Positions 1 through 6,567 of a DNA stretch of 6,647 bases are shown here, one piece after another (the stretch's first letter is position 1; each line of letters begins with the position of its first letter). Source of the DNA: an uncultured Clostridia bacterium. GTDB lineage: Bacteria > Bacillota > Clostridia > Christensenellales > Borkfalkiaceae. The notes under the pieces are model-generated. The model was not told the origin of the DNA. It was given only the letters and a program-made list of their open reading frames with translations, and did no database searches. The stretch lies in assembly GCA_947589585.1 (NCBI GenBank), contig CANQCA010000143.1, positions 1 through 6,647 on the forward strand, written 5' to 3'. A program made the position numbers and the translations under genes.

Positions 1-49
1 TACGTATAACCGCTCCAAAGCAGTCAAGAACGAGGAGGATTTCATGTAA
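1..49 (+). CDS. MalF-type sugar ABC transporter permease, C-terminal end only (partial)
   Basis: Only the last 15 codons (from base 2) and the TAA stop at 47-49 lie in the window. They read TYNRSKAVKNEEDFM. A C-terminus with a YNR...NEEDFM pattern is typical of the MalF-type membrane subunit of CUT1-family sugar importers in Bacillota, and the next gene is the matching MalG-type subunit, which is the normal order. The final A of its stop codon is the first base of the next gene's ATG (ATGTAATG), so the two permease genes overlap by one base and are probably translationally coupled, giving equal amounts of the two channel halves. The identification rests on a very short tail plus context; the rest of the gene lies upstream. 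Confidence 0.7.
   Translation, partial: TYNRSKAVKNEEDFM
33..38 (+). promoter_or_regulatory. Shine-Dalgarno site of the MalG-type permease gene, embedded in the upstream gene
   Basis: AGGAGG at 33-38 lies ten bases before the ATG at 49. It is a full match to the anti-Shine-Dalgarno core. It sits inside the coding sequence of the upstream permease, where it encodes part of the Glu-Glu-Asp of the terminal NEEDFM motif. It supports the start at 49 and re-initiation across the overlapping stop/start. Confidence 0.8.
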
Positions 50-969
50 TGGCTACCGGATCCAAACAGAAAAAAATGCGCAGCATGAAGGCTGTGCGCC
101 GCACCACCAATGCGGTCATCTATGTGATCCTGATCGCGATCAGCATCATCTGGCTCTTCCCGTTCGTCTACCTCGTATTGCAATCGCTCCGCCTGAACGC
201 AGGGCAGACCCATCTTCTGCCCGACGTATGGACCTTCGATAACTACATCAACCTTTTCAGAGGGCAGATGTACCACTTTGCCTCGAAGGCCTATGTCAAA
301 TCGCCGTTCTTCTTCTTTGATTGGTACTGGAAAACGCTCGTCATCGCCATCGCGGTCACGATCATCCAGACGGTCATCGTCGTTGCAACGAGCTATGCGC
401 TCTCGCGTATGCGTTTCAAGATGAGAAAGCCCCTCATGAATCTCATGCTCATCCTCGGGATGTTCCCCGGGTTCATGTCGATGACGGCCATCTACTTCCT
501 GCTCCAGCTCGTCGGTCTCACACAGGATATGGGCATGGTAGGCCTCATTCTCGTCTACACTGCCTCGTCGGGCATGGGCTACTACATCTGCAAGGGCTTC
601 TTCGATACCATCCCGAAGTCTTTGGACGAAGCGGCACGCATCGACGGAGCGAACAGGCAGATGATCTTCTTCAAGATCATATTGCCGCTCTCCAAGCCCA
701 TCATCATCTATACCGTTCTCACGGCATTCATGGGGCCTTGGGGTGAGTACATGTTCGCCTCCCTCATCGCAATGGGTAAGACGCAATATTGGAACGTCGC
801 CGTCGGTATGAAGAACATGCTCACGCGCGAATACCTCGGCGGTTACCGCGATACCTTCCAGCAGTTCTGCGCCGCGGGCGTCGTCGTCTCTCTTCCCATC
901 ACCATCCTCTTCTTCATCCTGCAGAGGTACTATGTCGAGGGTGTCACGGGCGGTGCCGTCAAGGGGTAA
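49..969 (+). CDS. MalG-type sugar ABC transporter permease (CUT1 family, probable maltodextrin importer)
   Basis: This is an integral membrane subunit that forms half of the translocation channel of a sugar importer, pairing with the MalF-type subunit upstream. At 306 residues it has the usual length. By eye there are six membrane segments, near residues 22-46, 94-118, 128-152, 160-182, 215-240 and 272-293. The EAA loop that docks on the ATPase is clear: E194-A-A-R-I-D-G200 followed by ILP at 211-213. The C-terminus ends in a GxTGGAVKG-like tail (298-306), typical of MalG-type proteins. The ATG at 49 is set by AGGAGG at 33-38 and overlaps the upstream stop. The two amylase genes that follow point to maltose or maltodextrins as substrate, but that comes from context; the same family also carries other oligosaccharides. 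In the usual Asn-Thr-Leu before the second helix, Asn appears to be Lys (K95-T-L). Confidence 0.93.
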   Translation: MATGSKQKKMRSMKAVRRTTNAVIYVILIAISIIWLFPFVYLVLQSLRLNAGQTHLLPDVWTFDNYINLFRGQMYHFASKAYVKSPFFFFDWYWKTLVIAIAVTIIQTVIVVATSYALSRMRFKMRKPLMNLMLILGMFPGFMSMTAIYFLLQLVGLTQDMGMVGLILVYTASSGMGYYICKGFFDTIPKSLDEAARIDGANRQMIFFKIILPLSKPIIIYTVLTAFMGPWGEYMFASLIAMGKTQYWNVAVGMKNMLTREYLGGYRDTFQQFCAAGVVVSLPITILFFILQRYYVEGVTGGAVKG

Positions 970-972
970 GCC

Positions 973-2586
973 ATGAGAAGATCTACGAAAATCTTTTCTG
1001 CGGCGCTTCTCTCGCTCGCCTTTGCTCTCCCGCTTGCCGCATGCGGCGGCTCCGCGGAGCTTCTGGAAGAGCACCTCATCGAGGATCAGTACGATAACTA
1101 CTATGAGATCTTTGTGCGTTCCTTCTATGATTCGGACGGGAACGGCGTGGGCGATTTCAACGGCGTCACTGAGAAGCTCGATTACGTCCGCGATATGGGC
1201 TATACGGGCATCTGGCTCATGCCTATCAACCCCACGGGCAGCTACCATGGCTACGACGTGCAGGACTACAAGGCCGTGAACCCGAGCTACGGCTCGATGG
1301 AGGACTTCGAAAACCTCGTCGAGAAGGCGCACTCCCTCGGCATCAAGGTCATCATCGATATGGTCTTCAACCATTCCTCCAACAAGCATCCGTGGTTTTT
1401 GCAGGGAGTGGATGCATTCCAAAGCGGCCAGACCGTCGAGGAGAACAAATATGTCGACTACTACACCTTCTCGGACGACCCCTTCGACGGCAGCAGGCTG
1501 TACAATGGGGTCTACGCCGAGGCGCGTTTCGATACCACCATGCCCGATCTGAACCTCGATTCGCCCTATGTGCAGGCAGAGCTCGAGGACATCGTGAACT
1601 TCTGGATCGGAGAGAAAAATGTCGACGGGTTCCGCCTCGACGCCGTGCGCTACTTCTACTACGGCAACGCGATAGAGAGCGCGAAATTCACGGGGAAGAT
1701 CAAGGATTGGGCGGATGCGGCCTACAAGAAGGCACATCCCGATGAACAGGACGGCGAAGCCTTTATCGTCGGCGAAGATTGGTCCGGGCAGGACGAACTC
1801 GAAAGGTTCTACGACAATGCCAACGGCGCCGCCTTCTTCGACTTCCAGGTCTCGCAGACGGGCAAGACGTACATCCCCAGCGCGATCAATACGGCGACGC
1901 ACGCCACTCTCGGCAATCCCGCCCGCGCGGCAGATAAGTATTTCGAATCGGTCGGGGTCGTCCTCGATAAGGCGAAGGGCCCCAACGGCGAACAGTATGT
2001 CCCCGCGCCCTTCCTCGATAATCACGATGTTGCACGCATCGCGGGAGTCGCTTCCATCGCCCTCGAAGAGGAAAGGATCAAATTCGCCTACGGGCTCCTT
2101 TCTCTCTACACGGGCAGCACGTTCACCTATTATGGCAGCGAGATCGGTATGACGGGCTCCGCCAACGATCCCGAGAAGCGCGTCGGCATTCTGTGGACGG
2201 AGGATACCGTGGGAATGTACCCGCCCGGAGCCTCACACGACCCGGCGAGATACTATCCCTTCCCGAGCGTGGAAGACCAGCTCAAGGATAAAGGCAGCAT
2301 CCTCAATTATTACAAGCTCTGCAACAATGCGCGCAACGCCTTCCCCGCCCTCATGCGCGGGACCGCAGTGCGGGTCGCGAGCGATAACGAAAATGTCCTC
2401 GTCTTCACCAAGACATATAAAGATGAGACGATCACGATCGCCGTCAACTTCTCAACCGAAACACAGACGGTGACGGGACTTGGCGATGCACTCACGCTCA
2501 AACAGGGTATCTGCGTCGACGGCTCCGTCTCGGGAAGCGGCGCATCCCTCAAGCTCCCCAAGCTCGGCATTGCCATTCTTGCATAA
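973..2586 (+). CDS. Secreted GH13 alpha-amylase-family lipoprotein (first of tandem pair, GH13_36-like)
   Basis: Predicted alpha-glucan hydrolase anchored by lipid on the outer face of the membrane, 537 residues. The signal peptide has a basic start (MRRSTK), a hydrophobic core and lipobox L21-A-A-C24. The catalytic (beta/alpha)8 barrel starts near residue 43. Conserved GH13 regions are all visible: I, D129-MVFNH134; V, MPDLN 190-194; II, GFRLDAVR 219-226 with nucleophile D223; III, general acid/base E268 in VGEDW; IV, FLDNHD 347-352 with D352. H92-G-Y94 supplies the usual subsite -1 residues. D53, D55, N57 and D61 form the calcium-loop-like stretch of the oligo-1,6-glucosidase/neopullulanase side of the family. 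A C-terminal beta domain covers about 465-537. Region V MPDLN suggests GH13_36; exact specificity (alpha-amylase, neopullulanase or similar) cannot be read from sequence. It begins three bases after the permease stop, with a modest Shine-Dalgarno (AAGGGG, 961-966) inside the permease gene. Confidence 0.93.
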   Translation: MRRSTKIFSAALLSLAFALPLAACGGSAELLEEHLIEDQYDNYYEIFVRSFYDSDGNGVGDFNGVTEKLDYVRDMGYTGIWLMPINPTGSYHGYDVQDYKAVNPSYGSMEDFENLVEKAHSLGIKVIIDMVFNHSSNKHPWFLQGVDAFQSGQTVEENKYVDYYTFSDDPFDGSRLYNGVYAEARFDTTMPDLNLDSPYVQAELEDIVNFWIGEKNVDGFRLDAVRYFYYGNAIESAKFTGKIKDWADAAYKKAHPDEQDGEAFIVGEDWSGQDELERFYDNANGAAFFDFQVSQTGKTYIPSAINTATHATLGNPARAADKYFESVGVVLDKAKGPNGEQYVPAPFLDNHDVARIAGVASIALEEERIKFAYGLLSLYTGSTFTYYGSEIGMTGSANDPEKRVGILWTEDTVGMYPPGASHDPARYYPFPSVEDQLKDKGSILNYYKLCNNARNAFPALMRGTAVRVASDNENVLVFTKTYKDETITIAVNFSTETQTVTGLGDALTLKQGICVDGSVSGSGASLKLPKLGIAILA

Positions 2587-2613
2587 GTTCCATATCGTCG
2601 GCTTTTTGAGACG

Positions 2614-2627
2614 AGAAGGAGAAGGAA
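2614..2627 (+). promoter_or_regulatory. Doubled Shine-Dalgarno tract before the second amylase
   Basis: AGAAGGAGAAGGAA contains two overlapping purine-rich cores, AAGGAG (2616-2621) and GAAGGA (2621-2626), lying nine and four bases before the ATG at 2631. The upstream core has the better spacing. The tract supports the chosen start and suggests efficient independent initiation after the 44-base gap. No terminator-like hairpin is seen in that gap. Confidence 0.7.
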
Positions 2628-2630
2628 ATC

Positions 2631-4418
2631 ATGAAAAAGCTTTTGAAAATTTTCACATCACTTACGGTCGTCTCCGTACTTTCGCTCACCTGTATTCTGA
2701 GCGGCTGCGGCGGCGACAGCCACGACCATATCGACCGGAATAAGGACGATAAGTGCGACCTCTGCGGCCAGCCGATGAGCAGCGTGGATAACCCCGACGA
2801 TACCCCCGATACCCCCGATAACCCCGGCGATAAGACCGATGATCCCGCAAAGGGCATCTACAGCTTCGGCGACAGCGACTATGTCGTTCCCCTCGACGGG
2901 CTTCTGGAAGAAAATATCGTCGACGACAAGTGGGGGACATTCTACGAGATCGGGGTGCCGTCCTACTGCGATTCCAACGGCGATAACTTCGGCGATCTGC
3001 AGGGGATCATCTCCCGTCTTCCTTACATCCGCAGCATGGGCTACACGGGCATCTGGCTCACGCCCGTCGTCGATGCATGGCCGAGACAGTACGGCTACGG
3101 CGCCCGCGACTATATGAAGGTCAATCCCCAGATGGGCACCTTCGCCGATTTCGACGAACTCATCGAGAAGGCGCACTCCATCGGGATCAAGGTCATCTGC
3201 GATATGGTGTTCAACCACACCTCGGATAGCGGATGCAAATGGTGGGATGAAGCCTTCAAGGCGCAGAAGGCGAACGATACGACGAACGAGTACTACGGCT
3301 TCTACAATTTCAGCAGAACTGCGGGCGCAGGCCATTGGGAAATGCGTGACGGTTGGTACTTCGAGTGCTCGCAGTACTACGGCGGCATGCCCGATCTGAA
3401 CCTCGATAATCCCAAGGTCAAAGCCAAGCTCGCCGAAGTCATCAAGCTGTGGGTGGGGGACCATCACATCGACGGTATGCGTCTCGACGCGGTGAAGAAC
3501 TATTTCACCGATCAATCGAAGAACAAGAGCTTCGTCAACTGGATCGTTTCCGAGGCAAAGAAGTATAACCCGAACATCTATGTGGTAGGGGAAGTGTATT
3601 CGGGCAAGGACGGCGCAGACGGCACCAACGCCTTCTATTCCGGAACGCAGGCGGATAGCTTCTTCTGGTTCGAAGACGGGTACTTCCCGGCGAACTCCGC
3701 CGAAGGGAAAGGGTTCTGGCACAACGGTTCGATCGGAGATGCCGTGAACGCTGTCGTCCCGAACGGTACACAGGCGCAGGCGAACGCAGACAAATACTTC
3801 AACTCCATGCAGAGCATGATCTCGGGCGCCGCAGGCAAGATCCCCGCTCCCTTCCTCGACCAGCACGATACCGACCGCATCGGCGATAAGCTCTTTGCCC
3901 GCAATGCGACCAAGATCAAGTTCGCCTACGGACTTTTGCAGATGTACACGGGCAACACCTTCGCCTACTACGGCGACGAGATCGCGATGCACGGGATCCG
4001 CAATCTGCCGCAGTCGGATGAAGAGCGGCGCATGGCCTTCCTCTGGGATACGAAAGTAACGCCCAAGGTCGTCGATAACGAAGGGGAGTATAAGTCCAAC
4101 TATGCGGGCGTCACGGGCGCTCTGCAGCAGATCGCGGATAGCGCGAGCATCCTTCGCTACTATCAGGCAGCGAACAACCTGCGCAATGCGTTCCCCGCCA
4201 TCATCCGCGGCACGCCGAAGAAAGTCTCGAATACCGGCGGCCTGCTCACGATCTCCAAGACGTGGAACGATCAGACGGTGTATATCGTCATCAACTTCAC
4301 GAATGGCGATAAGCAAGTGAGCGCGCCTTCCGGGACGACCTTCCAAAAGGCGCTCTGCCCCACCGGAGAGGGCAGCGCGACAAAGCTTCCTGCATTCTCC
4401 ATCGCGGTCTTCGCTTAA
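2631..4418 (+). CDS. Secreted GH13 alpha-amylase-family lipoprotein with metal-motif stalk (second of tandem pair)
   Basis: Predicted cell-surface alpha-glucan hydrolase, 595 residues, paralogous to the gene before it. The signal peptide starts MKKLLK and has lipobox L23-S-G-C26. Unlike its neighbour it then has a stalk: a His/Asp/Cys cluster (H31, H33, D35, N37, D39, C42, C45) and an Asp/Pro/Thr-rich linker at about 51-73, before a conserved LLEExxxxD entry to the barrel at 91-99. GH13 motifs: calcium-loop-like D114, N116, D118, D122; I, D191-MVFNH196; V, MPDLN 253-257; II, GMRLDAVK 282-289 with nucleophile D286; III, E321 in VVGEVY; IV, FLDQHD 408-413 with D413. A C-terminal beta domain covers about 530-595. 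All three catalytic acids are present, so it is probably active. Two changes stand out: Gln411 where region IV usually has Asn, and Tyr154 where the HGY motif has His. These could shift substrate preference relative to its neighbour. Region V suggests GH13_36. Confidence 0.93.
   Translation: MKKLLKIFTSLTVVSVLSLTCILSGCGGDSHDHIDRNKDDKCDLCGQPMSSVDNPDDTPDTPDNPGDKTDDPAKGIYSFGDSDYVVPLDGLLEENIVDDKWGTFYEIGVPSYCDSNGDNFGDLQGIISRLPYIRSMGYTGIWLTPVVDAWPRQYGYGARDYMKVNPQMGTFADFDELIEKAHSIGIKVICDMVFNHTSDSGCKWWDEAFKAQKANDTTNEYYGFYNFSRTAGAGHWEMRDGWYFECSQYYGGMPDLNLDNPKVKAKLAEVIKLWVGDHHIDGMRLDAVKNYFTDQSKNKSFVNWIVSEAKKYNPNIYVVGEVYSGKDGADGTNAFYSGTQADSFFWFEDGYFPANSAEGKGFWHNGSIGDAVNAVVPNGTQAQANADKYFNSMQSMISGAAGKIPAPFLDQHDTDRIGDKLFARNATKIKFAYGLLQMYTGNTFAYYGDEIAMHGIRNLPQSDEERRMAFLWDTKVTPKVVDNEGEYKSNYAGVTGALQQIADSASILRYYQAANNLRNAFPAIIRGTPKKVSNTGGLLTISKTWNDQTVYIVINFTNGDKQVSAPSGTTFQKALCPTGEGSATKLPAFSIAVFA
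2787..2831 (+). repeat. 9-base in-phase tandem repeat encoding the Asp/Pro/Thr linker
   Basis: Four near-identical 9-base units of the form GATAMCCCC/C begin at 2787, 2799, 2808 and 2817, with a 3-base GAC spacer after the first, followed by degenerate GAT-rich codons to about 2846. The unit length is a multiple of three, so gain or loss of a unit keeps the frame and changes only the length of the DNP/DTP linker of the second amylase lipoprotein. The repeat is short and imperfect. Confidence 0.75.
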
Positions 4419-4469
4419 AGAGAGCCGCTTGAATAAACCCAAAATCTATCAATAGGGAAGGAAAAAATC

Positions 4470-6464
4470 ATGGCAAATTTAAGCTTGAAACACATTTATA
4501 AAGTGTATCCCAACGGGGCGAAGGCCGTCAACGACTTCACGATGGAAATCGAAGATAAAGAGTTTATCGTGTTCGTCGGTCCCTCCGGATGCGGGAAATC
4601 CACGACGCTCCGCATGATCGCAGGCCTCGAAGATATCACTGCGGGCGAACTCAAGATCGGCGACCTCGTCGTCAACGACGTCGAGCCGAAGGACAGGGAT
4701 ATCGCAATGGTCTTCCAGAACTATGCGCTCTATCCCCACATGACCGTCTTCGAGAACATCGCGTTCGGTCTCCGTCTCCGCAAGATGCCGCGCGAAGAGA
4801 TCAACCGCCGCGTCCAGGAGGCGGCCGAGATCCTCGGCATCACCGAATACCTCGGCAGAAAGCCCAAGGAAATGTCGGGCGGCCAGCGCCAGCGTGTCTC
4901 TTTGGGCCGTGCGATCGTCCGTGAGCCCAAGGTCATGCTCCTCGACGAGCCCCTCTCCAACCTCGATGCGAAGCTCAGAACGCAGATGCGCAGCGAGATC
5001 GCAAAGCTGCATAAGAAGCTCGGCACCACGTTCATCTACGTCACCCACGACCAAATCGAGGCTATGACGATGGGTACCCGTATCGTCGTCATGAAGGACG
5101 GCTTCGTCCAGCAGATCGATACCCCCAAGAACCTCTACAACTACCCGGGCAACAAGTTCGTTGCAGGCTTCATCGGCACCCCGCAGATGAACTTCTTCGA
5201 GGGCACGCTGAAGAAGGTCGGCGATTTCGTTGAAGTCGCCTTCAAGTACACCGACGCCAAAGTCGTCGTGCCCTATTTCTACTTCTACAAGACCCGTCCC
5301 TCCTATCTCGACGGCAAGACCAACGTCATCATCGGCCTTCGTGCGGAGAATGTCTCCCTCGATCCCGCCGAAGTCGCCAATTCCAATGCGACGATCAAAG
5401 TCAAGATCTCGCACAAGGAAGAGCTCGGCAACGAGACGCTCATCTACGGCGATATCAATATGGACGGCGACGGCTACACCGAGAGCTCGACCCGCATCAT
5501 CATCAAGAGCATCGACGAAGTGGAATACACGGCGGGCGATATCGTGGAAGCGGCGCTCGACCTCGACCATGTGCATCTCTTCGATGCGGCGACCGAGATC
5601 TCCATTCTTCCCCGCATCCCCGAGTTCAACTATCTCGACTGCGAAGTGCATGGAAGGACGCTTACCTTCCTCGGACAGGGCGTCGAGCTTCCGCCCGCAA
5701 TCGTTTGTGAGAGCGGCGTAGGCGAACTCCTCATCCCGTCCGATGCGATAAAGCTCGGCGGGGACATCGTGGCGAACGTCATCGGTACCGAAGTCATCCT
5801 CGGCAAGAAACTTCTCTCCATGGAACTCGGCGGCCGCCGTATCTTCGCCGTCGTCGATGAAGAAGTCACCACGCCTACCGTCAACATTTCCATCGACATG
5901 AAGAAGATCACCCTTCTCCGCGACGGGAAGGAGATCGTCAGCCCCATGCCCGAAACGGTCAGCTTCGACGGCAATCTCACCAAGAAGAAGGTGGTCGAGG
6001 ATGTTCCCGAGACGGAAGAAGAGCGTGCAAAGCGCCTTGCAAAGGGCAAGAAGGACGCCAACGCCGAGGGCGAAGAGAACGCCGCCGCGGAAGAACCCGT
6101 CCGCACGAAGAGCAAGAAGGTCGTCAAGTTCTCGCTCAAGATCGAAGGCGCGGAGTTCCCCGCACCCGACGAGATCGCCCAGAAGCTCATTGCGGCGCTC
6201 ACAATCAAGCGCGTGTTTGAGAAGGATTACCGCTTCGAATGCACCCCTTACGATCTCACCATCGCGGAGGAAGGCATCGAGGCGCATGTCGAGGGCATCT
6301 GCGACTACGGCGCAGAGCGCTTTGCAAAGTGCACCGTCGGCGAGAAGGTGATCTATATCAAACTCGACGACAGCATCGCAACGCTTCCCAAGAGCATCCA
6401 TCTCGTTCCCGATATCGAGAAGCTTGCCATCATTCAGGCAGACATGGATATCCGTCTCGTCTGA
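4470..6464 (+). CDS. MalK/MsmX/UgpC-type sugar ABC transporter ATPase with long C-terminal extension
   Basis: Cytoplasmic ATPase that should power the MalF/MalG-type importer encoded upstream. Nucleotide-binding domain, residues 1-235: Walker A GPSGCGKST (37-45), Q-loop Q83, signature MSGGQ (135-139, Met for the usual Leu), Walker B LLDEP with D159 and catalytic E160, D-loop SNLD (163-166), switch H193. All ATPase residues are intact. A MalK-type OB/TOBE regulatory domain follows (about 240-380), with the familiar NFFEGTL start, GLRAENVSL (289-297) and HVHLFD (367-372) near its end. Family members normally stop about here (360-380 residues). This one continues to 664: about 385-492 and 550-664 both resemble further OB/TOBE units, joined by a Lys/Glu/Ala-rich linker at about 501-549. 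Start choice: AAGGA at 4458-4462 lies seven bases before the ATG. The frame is open throughout with the same codon style, so a fusion artefact is unlikely. Role of the extension is unknown; regulation or sensing is a guess. Confidence 0.93.
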   Translation: MANLSLKHIYKVYPNGAKAVNDFTMEIEDKEFIVFVGPSGCGKSTTLRMIAGLEDITAGELKIGDLVVNDVEPKDRDIAMVFQNYALYPHMTVFENIAFGLRLRKMPREEINRRVQEAAEILGITEYLGRKPKEMSGGQRQRVSLGRAIVREPKVMLLDEPLSNLDAKLRTQMRSEIAKLHKKLGTTFIYVTHDQIEAMTMGTRIVVMKDGFVQQIDTPKNLYNYPGNKFVAGFIGTPQMNFFEGTLKKVGDFVEVAFKYTDAKVVVPYFYFYKTRPSYLDGKTNVIIGLRAENVSLDPAEVANSNATIKVKISHKEELGNETLIYGDINMDGDGYTESSTRIIIKSIDEVEYTAGDIVEAALDLDHVHLFDAATEISILPRIPEFNYLDCEVHGRTLTFLGQGVELPPAIVCESGVGELLIPSDAIKLGGDIVANVIGTEVILGKKLLSMELGGRRIFAVVDEEVTTPTVNISIDMKKITLLRDGKEIVSPMPETVSFDGNLTKKKVVEDVPETEEERAKRLAKGKKDANAEGEENAAAEEPVRTKSKKVVKFSLKIEGAEFPAPDEIAQKLIAALTIKRVFEKDYRFECTPYDLTIAEEGIEAHVEGICDYGAERFAKCTVGEKVIYIKLDDSIATLPKSIHLVPDIEKLAIIQADMDIRLV

Positions 6465-6476
6465 GAAAGGAAATAG

Positions 6477-6503
6477 AAAAACGGAGCTTCGGCTCCGTTT
6501 TTT
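6477..6503 (+). terminator. Intrinsic terminator after the ATPase gene, TTCG tetraloop
   Basis: ACGGAGC (6481-6487), loop TTCG (6488-6491) and GCTCCGT (6492-6498) form a perfect 7-base-pair stem closed by the very stable C(UUCG)G tetraloop, and a T run ends at 6503. The stem is preceded by AAAA (6477-6480), which can extend pairing with the T run and could let the hairpin act on the opposite strand too. It starts 13 bases after the ATPase stop and marks the end of the operon. Confidence 0.93.
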
Positions 6504-6567
6504 CATGCTCTCTGTTTTCATTTTGCGAAACGCGTATAAGTTCACAAATTTTGTTTTGCTCGGGATA
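6504..6567. other. AT-rich non-coding spacer after the operon
   Basis: Short AT-rich stretch with no credible coding frame. TATAAG- and GATAAC-like hexamers occur, but I find no correctly spaced -35 partner, so I do not call a promoter. Confidence 0.4.

Noticed and set aside
2587..2630. Possible terminator or attenuator between the amylases (CGTC ... GACG around a T run)
   Set aside because: The stem is only four base pairs and the T run lies inside the loop rather than after the stem.
2787..2846. Repeat tract considered as a CRISPR-like or recombination array
   Set aside because: Units are only 9 bases, have no spacers, and translate in phase into a simple protein linker.
2658..4442. Long open frame on the minus strand (594 codons) opposite the second amylase
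   Set aside because: Same explanation: codon-aligned antisense of a GC-biased gene, ending exactly at a sense TCA codon. No domain, no ribosome-binding site seen, and the sense strand has all GH13 motifs.
4419..4469. Possible internal promoter before the ATPase gene in the AT-rich 51-base gap
   Set aside because: No convincing -35/-10 pair with correct spacing; the AT-richness fits a normal ribosome-binding region.
5604..5625. Possibility that the ATPase really ends near residue 380 and the rest is a separate fused gene or frameshift artefact
   Set aside because: No stop, no Shine-Dalgarno with a start codon, and no change in codon style at the junction. The following residues continue directly into a pattern resembling the same domain.
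5630..6208. Minus-strand frame of 192 codons opposite the unusual ATPase extension, considered because the extension is odd
   Set aside because: The Ser/Pro/Thr-rich translation is typical of an out-of-register shadow. The sense reading gives sensible beta-strand patterns matching MalK-type units.
4479..6545. Very long open frame on the minus strand (688 codons) opposite the ATPase gene
   Set aside because: It is in codon register with the ATPase gene and open only because that gene lacks TTA, CTA and TCA codons. Its translation is Asp/Leu/Val/Arg-rich with no recognisable domain, and the sense gene has complete ATPase motifs.
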